A stretch of DNA of 64,000 nucleotides from Bradysia coprophila (Eukaryota > Arthropoda > Insecta > Diptera > Sciaridae): assembly GCF_014529535.1 (NCBI RefSeq), contig NW_023503294.1, positions 1 to 64,000 on the forward strand, in the 5' to 3' direction. The translations under genes were made by a program, and so were the position numbers. Below, in pieces: positions 10,401 through 22,400 of the stretch (positions are counted from its first letter, which is position 1; every line of letters starts with the position of its first letter). The notes beneath the pieces were generated by a model. It saw only the letters and a list, made by a program, of their open reading frames with translations, had not been told where the DNA came from and ran no database searches.

Positions 10401-13400
10401 TAGCTTGGTACTCATTCAAGTACCACTTTGGTATTCAACTACCAAATTTTCGAAGGCAACCGAGCCGCCTTTTTTATCAGTCGGGGTGCAGCTCTCAAAC
10501 AGGAAACATCTCTACAACATCCGTATTAGTTTGGTAGTCAACTACCACTTTGGTAGTCAACTACGACTTTGGTAGTCAACTACCACTTTGGTAGTCAACT
10601 ACCACTTTGGTAGTCAACTACCACTTTGGTAGTCAACTACCACTTTGGTAGTCAACTACCACTTTGGTAGTCAACTACCACTTTGGTAGTCAACTACCAC
10701 TTTGGTAGTCAACTACCACTTTGGTAGTCAACTACCACTTTGGTAGTCAACTACCACTTTGGTAGTCAACTACCACTTTGGTAGTCAACTACCACTTTGG
10801 TAGTCAACTACCACTTTGGTAGTCAACTACCACTTTGGTAGTCAACTACCACTTTGGTAGTCAACTACCACTTTGGTAGTCAACTACCAAATACTCGATT
10901 TGTAAATAGACCAGCAGGCCGAATAAATTCATCAGTCGGTGTGCATCTCTCGAGTAAGAAACATCTTTGCTGCTAAATATTTTGGGGGTCCAACTACCAA
11001 CAACTACCAAACTTTCAAATTGCAATGTCTGCTATGAGCGATCGGTTACCAGATAACAAATAATAATTGATTTGCCTGGTGACACTATGGAAAAAAGACC
11101 TAAAAATAATATAAATTTCTACTCTAAAATTTCGTCTTTTTGGCCAGATATTCCTGTCCCAATTCTTTCGTCCGCACCGCTTAGTGGGGAATGAGATTTA
11201 CGGATGACCCGAATGTATACTTGTTTTGGTTCTGAATTTCAATTAGCAAACCCAAAAATCTATCAACCATTACGTCAATGGATGAAAATATCCAACGAAA
11301 CTACGTTGAAATTCAAAAGCTTTCATTGTTCTAACCACTGAATTCCTGGAATTTGACAATATTCCAGGAATTCGTTCAGTTTTTCCTTCTTTTTATTCGA
11401 ATTTTATGTTAGTTTGATACATTGTGTGACGAAACGGAGGGGTGTCAAAATGAGATAAGTGCACGACCGCTTCAGCCCAAACACTCTTTACACATCGACA
11501 TTTTTATCACATTTTCGTTATTTCTGCGTATTTATCGGTCAGAGTTCATTGCAAATTTCCACTTCAATTTTAACGAAGTGTCTGAATCGAGGTCGGTTTT
11601 TTGTTGAAGGTAATTGGATCAATTTCAGATTTGATTTTTGTTGGAAGGGTAAATCGTTTTTGATGATTTCATTTTCTTCGATCAAACGCTAACTTTATGG
11701 GATTCAATCAGCGTTTATTGTTGATGGACGGTTGAAATGTATTTAACAGGTATAATGAGTGGCACTTACGGCTAAAGGAATCGAACATTTCCGATAAAAG
11801 AAAGATAAATGTCCAAAGTCCAATAAAAATATAATTTTCTTGCCATAAAAGTGGCGAATATCGCAGTTCTATTTCAACGCATATTTCGTTATTATTACGA
11901 GACTCCAACTATTTGGCGTTCGGAATATTATTGCAAACATTTGTATGAAAGGAATGGCACTTGTTGATCGAAACAATAGTGGATTTGCAATTAATCTAAA
12001 ATCCACTTAACATGACCACACGGGAACTGCATTTAAATTTGAAGAGTGAAAAATCGGTGCGGTAGGAATAAATTGAATGTATCGCTGAGGTGGTTTACAA
12101 ATGATCCTTTCATGAGCTCATAGACCTATGGTTTTGTATAGATTTCTCATTTTGTGAACGGTTGAACTTAAAAATATGCCCAAGGGAGAGAAATATAAGT
12201 ACCGACAATTTCAATCCAATTCGTTCCCATGCGATATTGACGCTACTGCATTAGTTTTATAACGTACGATTGGTAACGTTGTTCTCTTGTGAAATGAATA
12301 GAGAAAATTAGATTGTAATTGGCGGTTCCTGCCTGTAATTCTGCGACAGTAAGACACTTTTTCTTCTTTCTTTTTAATGAACACCCAACAAAAATCTCTT
12401 CGAGAAAAGTGTGACGCAGTCTTTGAAGTACAATTTCTAAAATTAATGATATCGCTAGAGTTGACGCTTTCAGCTTCGTTACGCAAAAATTAAATTTTAC
12501 ACCCAATTTTAGTACAAACAAGCTGGCTTAGTTTTTCTCATCATCTGCCAAATAATTTTTACCAAAAAAAAATTTGACTGGAAACAACCAAAATTTTAGC
12601 AAAAAAATCTGCGTCGCATGTGGCAGATAAATTTTCTTGCTGGTCTGTTCCTGAACATTTGCCACTTTGCGACGCAGATTTTTTTGGTAAAATTTTGGTT
12701 GTTTCCAGTCAAATTTTTTTTGGTAAAAATTATTTGGCAGATGATGAGAAAAACTGAGCCAGCTTGTTTGAACTGGGTGTAAAATTTAATTTTTGCGTAA
12801 CGAAGCTGAAAGCGTCAACTCTAGCGATATCATTAATTTTAGAAATTCTACTTCAAAGACTGCGTCACACTTTTCTCGAAGAGATTTTTGTTGGGATATC
12901 AGTCGTTTTAGAAGTTTTAGAACACTGCTTTTTATAACAGTTTATAACAGAAATTCGGAAATTTGGCGAAATTTGAAAATTTGGCGAAATTCGAAAATTT
13001 GACGAAATTCGAAAATTTGACGAAAATCGAAAATTTGACGAAAATCAAAAATTTGACGAAAATCAAAAATTTGACGAAATTCGAAAAATTGACGAAATTC
13101 GAAAATTTGACGAAAATCAAAAATTTGACGAAAATCAAAAATTTGACGAAATTCGAAAATTTGACGAAAATCAAAAATTTGACGAAAATCAAAAATTTGA
13201 CGAAATTCGAAAATTTGACGAAATTCGAAAATTTGACGAAATTTGACGAAAATCGAAAATTTGACGAAAATCGAAAATTTGACGAAATTCGAAAATTTGA
13301 CGAAGAAAGTAATTCTCTATCTGCCACCATTCAAGAAATACCTCTAAAACCCCAATTGACCCCCCATTTCCAACTTTCGACATTTTTCACAAATGCCCTT

Positions 13401-16400
13401 CTTTTCTACTCGTAAAACTCTGAGACTTTGCCGAAGAAAGTAACTCTCTATCTGCCACCATTCAAGAAATACCTCTAAAAACATAATTGACCCACCCATT
13501 TCCAACTTTCGACATTTTTCACAAATGCCCCTCTGTTCTACTCGTAAAACTCTGAGACTTTGCCGAAGAAAGTAATTCTCTATCTCTCATAACCCAAAAA
13601 AATATTAGTCCTTTCATCCTACGCTCGAGTAGCTCAAAATTTGGTCACTCTAATCACTCTAGCTCAAACGAATCTGCCCCGATTTTTTAAATTATTTTTT
13701 TGTTCGAATCGTGTTATGAATACCTTTCATTTGATGGGTCGCACGCCTCTGTAGGTTTCAATACAGCTAAGCTACAGCCGAAAACGCGTTCCCGACCCTC
13801 GAAAACCACACTCAGAAACCACTTCGAGGCCAATAAAACAAAATTCTGGTTTTTCCTGGGGTAATGGCGTATCACATTTTCATTTTTATGCCCACCCTGA
13901 GGTTCCTGCAAAATTTCATGGAGATTGGCTGACTAGTTTCCGAGATCGACCGTCGATAGATAGATAGACAGATAGACAGATAGAAACATACAGAGTAAGT
14001 TGAAAGATTTTGATTGTTTGGGAAAAGTCAATTTGGTGCATTTTCTATGAAAAGTGCCAATTTCAAAACGATGTATCTCCGGTAATTTTAAAGCTACATA
14101 GTCGAGTGATAGCTCGTTTTGCTCGTATTTGAAGCGCGAACAAGATAGAATAGGATTTGTGGTGATACAGGCCAAAGGAAAGAAACTTAAATTCTCGCCT
14201 ATAGTTGCCGCGTCTCAAAAAAAATTTCATCGTTCTTTTCTCCGCTATCGCTCCGGACATGATTGTATCGACTAATCCACTTTGAAATGCTGGTTATCGG
14301 CCTGATTGTGATGTTTAAGATAAATTTTTTTTTGCCCGAATCGATTTGTATTTTAGAAAATTATTTATTAGTTGCAATTCAATGAACAGCAACGAACATA
14401 AACAAATATTAAAATAGATTGCATATTATGCTGACCCACCCTGAAAGCATATACCGAAGCGCCACAGTTTAAACGTTATTCTTCGGTAAGCTACAAAAAC
14501 AAAGAAAAGTTGAAATAAACTCAGCAACGACAATAGAACGAACGTCGATAATATTCATTGAGTCGATGATGAATGAATTATGATTCCTATCCTAGTCCCA
14601 GTTTGATTGGAAGCTTATATTCCATAAAGGAAAACCGCACAAACTTAAACAATAATATCCAATATGATGGGAGTTAACTATTCTATATTGTGGTACCCAC
14701 ACTCGAAAAGTTATGAAAAGTTGTAATAAGATTTGCTTGTATTCGAATGTTACGAGTCACGGAGTTCAAATCTATCAGTGCATCAGAACGAATTTAATCA
14801 AAACTCGAAATCAAAGTGGTTTTTGTTTGGATTGTTCGATTGTAAGTATGGGAAAACAAAGTTAACGAATAGGATGAATGCATTCCAAAATTGAGTGTGC
14901 AAAAAAATAAAATAATGAATTGAAACTGCTGTCCCAACAGGAGCTAATCATTTTCAATGATTATTCAGCTAATATTACCACGCCGAATGTAACCTTTTTT
15001 TTTCATACTGTGACGTCACACCTGTAAATTTATCGCAACCGAATCTATTTAGATATTATCTCGGAGATAACACATTTAACATTTAATGAGCAGTAGGCAA
15101 TATCATAAAATTGAATTTGGCCTCTCAGCTAACCGAAAAATTAATTAAAAACGGATGACATCGTTTGGTTGTGTTTAGGCGTGAATAGCATCAAATCGTA
15201 TAGGACGAAAAACGAATGTCGTGTCGAGTAGGAAGTAGCTTCACAATCAACTTTCGATATTATACAATTAATAATTTCCACTCCTGGTAACTTTGATTTT
15301 ACGATTTTATCCGTTTAGAGATTGTGGAAGTTGTGGAATGGCTGCAGGATATTACGGGTAGCACTCATATACTAGGGTGTGTCGATTTCAATTATTTTTT
15401 TTAGTCATTCCGGGTTCCGCCCTACCGCGATTCACCCTCGCACTAGCAATAATAATCAGCAAAAATTTTTTTTTTCTAAGTGAATATAAGCTTGCACCGT
15501 CACTTTTTCAAAAATTTTCGAGCTACACGAGATAGCTGGATTATGGGTCCGAACCAAAAAAAATCTACAGATGCTTTTGCAAAGTTTTCACTCTGTACGG
15601 CATCTAGAGGGTCTACTAGAACATACAAAAATTAAAAAAAGTTAAAAAAATGTTTTACCGTCATTTTGGTATAGCACCAAGTTTCACCGAGGTGGAATTT
15701 TCAAGAATTTTGTAAGTGGAAAAGTCATCTCTTCTGGGTGAATTTTTTTCAAGCTATTGTTGTGATAGCTCATTTTGTAGGTATTTCAATAGCGCATCCA
15801 GCAAACATACAGTTTAGATAGATAAATTTAAATATTTTTTGGTTTCGCTGTTGGAAGGCCCAAAAATTGGGCATTTCTTCGAGTATGGAGACAATTAACA
15901 TTTTAAATACAGCAAGTAAATGAAAAATTTTGACATAAATTCAAATATTATTCATGAATAACACATTTAAAAGCTGAAAATAGTAAGATTTCGTTTTTTA
16001 AGAGAAGCCAATTTGTTATGTTTTCGAAAATACCCAAAGAAATGCCCCATTTTTGGGCCTTCCAACAGTGAAACCAAAAAAATATTTAAATTTATCTATC
16101 TAAACTGTATGTTTGCTGGATGCGCTATTGAAATACCTACAAAATGAGCTATCACAACAATAGCTTGAAAAAAATTCACCCAGGTGAGATGACTTTTCCA
16201 CTTACAAAATTCTTGAAAATTCCACCTCGGTGAAACTTGATGCTATACCAAAATGACGGTAAAACATTTTTTTAACTTTTTTTAATTTTTGTATGTTCTA
16301 GTAGACCCTCTAGATGCCGTACAGAGTGAAAACTTTGCAAAAGCATCTGTAGATTTTTTTTGGTTCGGACCCATAATCCAGCTATCTCGTGTAGCTCGAA

Positions 16401-19400
16401 AATTTTTGAAAAAGTGACGGTGCAAGCTTATATTCACTTAGAAAAAAAAAAATTTTGCTGATTATTATTGCTAGTGCGAGGGTGAATCGCGGTAGGGCGG
16501 AACCCGGAATGACTAAAAAAAATAATTGAAATCGACACACCCTACTGCTCACTCAGTTTCCATTGATTCTGATTTTCAGCAATCGTACGAATTCAGTCGT
16601 TGCACCATCCCAATTGATCTTAAATGAACCATCGACCACACTGCCGGCCGATTGACTTCACCGTCATGTTCATTTTTCACAATCTATTTTGGCATTTGAC
16701 TTTCGGCTTAACTATTGAAAGTGTTGTCTATCGACTTGACTTTTGAAACCATTTCGTTGTCTACCGACTTTAGAGAAATAAGAGACAAATTACACCATAA
16801 TTCCGGAGTTTACCGCCACCACTCTTTACGTAACTGATTCTGCAGTTACTGCGCACAAACCAGTGCCTTTATGTAACTGGTACTGCCGTTTTTTTATACT
16901 TTGTATACTGAATTAGCACCAAAATTGTATAACCTGGGCCCATAACCTGTTGGAAGTTGTGGAATGGCTACAGGATATTACGGGTAGCACTTATACCCAG
17001 ACCTCCAATGAAACACAACTTTGCCTTTCGGCTGTTTATTGGAAAGTGACTTTCACAATTTTCTTTCTTAACTAGGGTCACTTAGACTCTGCTGTTTATT
17101 TAGACTACTTGTCTTCACCAGATAGAATTATATCAAGTGTATAATCCAACATGAATAAGAAGGATTCTTTTAAAAACATTACCTTTGTAATGACACCGCA
17201 CACGACGATGTACGTTTCGTATACCTTGAGAAATTTCTGTTTGAAAAGTGCATGTTTTCGGTCTAGCTTTTGACCACCTCCCACTAGCCACACAAGCATC
17301 TGAGTCCGATTTCGGCAGGCTGTTTTTCAAAAGAATCCCTCTAAATAAAATTTGAAAACAGAACCTTTATAACGTTCGTAGTATCTACTTGTAAACATTC
17401 CAAGGTAGGAAAACGATCCTCTGTTTTGTTTTGTGTTTTTCGTATCACGACGCGCCTAACATTTTTTCCAATCCATGTACGTGAGAAGTGAAACCTTATA
17501 CTTTGAGAATTATTTTTCCTTACGTATGTCGCTCGGTTTTACGAATTCACACTTATTCAGGAATCTCGTGTGTTCCCTACATGTGATTTAATGGACAATA
17601 CTCATATCACTTGAGATACTGAACGATAAAAAAAGGGAATTTTGAAAAAGAGGACATTTCGGCATCAAAAAAGAGGACAAAAAGAGGACGCCTTGACATT
17701 CAAAAAAGGAGACGAAAAGTGAATTTCTGACATGGAATTACAGCAACTATACATGCTCTTTGTGGCTACATGCTACAATATGCATTGAAATCTTCCTGAT
17801 AATCTCAGTGATAACATCCACTCCATATTACCTGAATACAGACATCGTTTTACCTTATCCATGCGTGATCTTTGGTATCTCACACAACGCTACGCTATTC
17901 TTGTAAAATGACTAACTTTTATTTTAATGTATGAAAAAATGAGGTGGTAAAGAATGCGAGCGGAGCGAGCGAATTTTTTTTTCGTAATGAAGATTTTGTT
18001 GTATTACCGTTCAAAGATTCTCTGACAGAGAAGATTATTAGTTAAATCCGCGCAGTGAAAATTTTTCGTTCTTTAGGTATGAGCTGCATCAAATTTACTT
18101 AAATAAGAAGAAGAGCTGAAAAAAAGCGGACAAAGACTTCGTCTTCTTCAAAAAAGTGATGTTCTTAGTAAAAAAGAAGAACGAGATGAAAAAAGAGGAC
18201 CCTCTAAAAAGAGGACGAATGGGAACCCTATTTAGAGACCGATTTGTCGTGGCTTTCGGCAAATTGAGCTTTGTTAGGTACTTTCAGAGACAGCTGTGTG
18301 AAAAATGGTTAACCAAAACTTAGTGTGTTCCCATGAGAAAACTTTTTTGTGTCAGCAAACAACCATCCACTTAGACCTGCACGAAGAGTGTGGACTGGTG
18401 TGCTTACTGTTTTAGGCTTCAACATTTAGAATTAAGTTTCTGGAGTTGGTGGGCTGGATGTTTGTCCCGAAAGCCACAATGTTTCCGTAATAAACATAGA
18501 GTTACACTCGAGAGATGTCAAGGTAGCACTGTTACTATTTCAACATGTCTGGTTTCCCACATATTTTTGTGGTTTCCTTTGATCGACAGCGCCACCATGT
18601 CACCTCTCGAGTATAATTCTATGGTAATAAAGGTCCTGAAACTATAAGAAAAATTTTTCCGGAAGACAAAACGTCTAACCGTCAATTGTAGAATGATGTT
18701 CTTTTATATAGTAAACGTAGTGAATTTGAGCCGATTTATATGATTTTTATAGTTGACCCTGTCTCGCCAGGAAAAACTACTCTTAGTGATTCATTGGTCT
18801 TAAGTTTTTTTGTTTTTGTTTTCCAGATGCCAGTACTACATATTCCGTCATCCATGGGTTCCTGCATACCAAGGAGTCATCACATTTTTCGTTCTTGCAA
18901 ATTTCACTTTAGCCACGTTCATGGATCCAGGAGTTATTCCAAAAGGTACACGAAGAAACTTTTTGAATCCGAGTCATGATATCACTAAAATGCGCACTCA
19001 TTTGTCCAGCGCCGCCAGACGAAGATCGAGAAGACGAATTTCGCGCACCACTCTATAAGAATGCAGAAATAAATGGCATTACTGTTCGTATGAAATGGTG
19101 TGTGACATGCAAATTTTATCGACCGCCAAGATGTTCACACTGTTCGGTATGCAATCATTGCATAGAGGTGAGTGGAATTCTTGTTCTCTTGTCGGTCTAA
19201 AATCGGTATCAAATCAATTGATTTTCGGTTTTGTTTATCCTTCTCTCTGTAGACATTCGATCATCACTGTCGTAAGTATTTTCGTTTTTTTGTTGTTGAA
19301 TAAAATCAATTTGAACTTTCCAAAAAAGTAAAATGAAATGTTCAATCAAAACTAATTCCAACATCATTCCATCGACAGCTTGGGTGAATAATTGCATTGG

Positions 19401-22400
19401 GCGAAGGAATTATCGATTTTTCTTCTTTTTTTTAATATCGCTATCGATTCATATGCTAAGCACATTCGGTTTATGTCTAGTTTATGTGTTGAATCACAAA
19501 GAAAAATTGGCTCAAATTGAGCCTATCGTAGCGTAAGTACACCAATGTCTTTATCCCAATTGAGATTTTCGATTGTGTCACCGCAGCGTTTCCGTTTCGA
19601 TTTGCTTACTTGTAGAATCGTTTTAATGGGAATTGTAATTGTGCTGGCAATACCCATATTCGGATTAACCGGATTTCACATGGTATTGGTATCGCGGGGT
19701 CGTACCACCAATGAACAAGTCACTGGCAAATTCAAGGGAGGATACAATCCATTTTCACGAGGTTGCTGGCACAACTGTTGTTACACACAGTTCGGTCCAC
19801 AATATCCAAGGTAGACTTTTTCGGACATCGATTCCCACTTTGGGCATTTCAAATTTTTCTGTTTTTTCCGCCCTTTTTTTACAGTTTAATGAAACCACAA
19901 AAGTATGCCGCTCGTCGTTCGACCAAAGAAAATCAAACCATTAGTACAATTACAAGTGATCGAGATGCTGGTCCACGACATCCACCCGTAAACAGTGCAG
20001 TACAACAACAAGCCATGTACGATCGAGACAGACTGACACAGGTCAAAACTTATACCGACCACAGTAACGGCTATGGACAACGTTCCGGTGGAACTACGAC
20101 ACACTACAGTAAGGTATGTCTGTGGCGCTGAACGAACGGCCATTTTTGTTTTGTTCGTTATCCATGGAACATAACCGGACATTAACACTCACTTTCCAGC
20201 TATCACCTGGACGAGAATGTTCCGATAATGATATGGAACCGCAAGCATCACAGAGTCAAGACTGCGAAGCAACACCTCCGTTACAGAGACACAATTCGAA
20301 TTTCTACTTACCTCCAATGGACGGTGGCGGTGATTCACCGCGACACAATATGCGAATGTATCATGCAAGACACAGTCCACACGCTAGGCAAAGGTAAGAT
20401 CGTTTTTTGGGCTGGATGAAATGACGAATGACGAATGTTGCTGATAATTGTGCAGGGGACTCGAAGTATCTAGAGGATACAATTCAGACGCAATATCACC
20501 CGACCAGCCCCAGATCATTGTTCAACCGAATCAAATTCAAGGACAAGTGCAATCACGATTAACGTCGGCAACGCCGACCATGCAACAGAGAATAAAAGCG
20601 CTAGGTGTGGCAACGCCACTAGCCATGTCCAGTCCAGTAAGGCGGTAAGTTCCATAGACTCACATTGAGTTTCGGTTGCGAAATCGTTTGTAATCGAAAA
20701 TGTGACCATTTTGTGAGGACAAAATGGAAAATAATTTACAGAAGAGAGAGTGTGTGTGTGAGAGAGAGATAGAGAGAGAGAGACGAAAACGATAAAATGA
20801 AAACCAATTTCTTTCCCCGATATTATAGGTGGACATAACTGGAACTTAATTTACTAACTTCAAAACACATTAATTCGGTAATTGGATTGTGTTTTAGAAA
20901 ATTTATTTGAATCGAAATTTTTGTACATTTTGAATATTTTGAATTTTAAAATGCTTTGAAACGCTAGATATTTGATGTGTAATAGTCGGAGAAAATTTAC
21001 CAGCAAAAACATATTTTTTTAAATGCTTGGCTACATGGGGAGATGGGAACCCATTTAAGTTGTCACGTCAACTATTCGTTGATTTCAAAAAGATAAGGTC
21101 GAGAAAACCTAGGGAGACTGTAAATTATGGCTCGGAACGGGTCGGAACCCGAACCTGATCTTGACCCGAACCGGAACTAAGACTTCGGGTTCAACCCGAA
21201 CTTGACCCGAACCTAAATTTTCGATTTCGGGTTCCAACCGAACCCGACCCGAACCCGAAGTTATTCAACCCGTACTTGACCCGAACCCGAATTTCCATTT
21301 CGGGTTTGACCCGAACCTGACCTGAACCCGAGATCTTCAAATAAATCAGGTCCGGTTCGGGTTAACCCGAAATTTTTGGCATTTTTTAGTGTAAAATTTT
21401 CGGGTCACCCGAACCGGACCTGATCTATTTGAAAATTTCGGGTTCAGGTCAGGTTCGGGTCAAACCCGAAATGGAAATTCGGGTTCGGGTCAAGTACGGG
21501 TTGAATAACTTCGGGTTCGGGTCGGGTTCGGTTTGAACCCGAAATCGAAAATTCTGGTTCGGGTCAAGTTCGGTTTGAACCCGAAGTCTTAGTTCCGGTT
21601 CGGGTCTAAGACCGGTTCGGGTCATAACCTGAACTGATCAGGTCAACCCGAACCCGTTCCGAGCCTTACTGTAAATTATTTAGTGTCTGTGAGCAATATC
21701 TCTAACACAAATTATGGGTTGCGGTATGGAACACGTTCGTCCATTTTATAATTATTATGTGGTAGGAGTGGTAATGAGATCGTTACACTTCTGTACATAA
21801 CACGAACGAGCGTTAGCGAGTGTGTGTGTGTTATGTACAGAAGTGTAACGATCGAGTGTAGCCCTACTACCACATATATGATTTTATCGTTCCGGGGTGA
21901 GTACACTCGCCGAATTTTGAAAACCAACACATTTTCTATTTCGTCGTTTAGTGGTTTTTTGTGAATTTTGCGTGTATTTTTATATGGTGAAATGAGAAAG
22001 TCGAGTAAAACACAGAAACAGAAAACGTGTCGGTTTTCAAAAGTCCGTGTGTGTATGTCATACATAAACGAAAACTGGAAAATATACCGATACACGGCGA
22101 CATGTATTATCACCCGGGGAATTATCCCCCAGACTGGAATTATCACCCGGGGAATTAACGCCCAGGAATTATCACCCAGATGAATAGGAATTATCACCAG
22201 GGGAATTAACGCCCAGGCATTATCATCCAGATCAATTGGAATTATCACCCAGGGAATTAACACCCAGGCATTATCACCCAGATCAATTGGAATTATCACC
22301 CGGGGAATTAACACCCAGGAATTATCACCCAGCTATGTGATAATGATTTCTTAGCAGTTTGTAGCTTAGAAATTATTACCAACTGAATTGGGAATTATCA

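Noticed and set aside
12932..13415. Repetitive 132-aa and 150-aa proteins on opposite strands
   Set aside because: Both are readings of an 18-bp minisatellite inside an intron; the period being a multiple of three keeps the frames open.
21712..22314. 200-aa minus-strand ORF with repeated [16 protein letters not shown]
   Set aside because: It is a translation of the AATTATCACCC tandem modules and lies in an intron.
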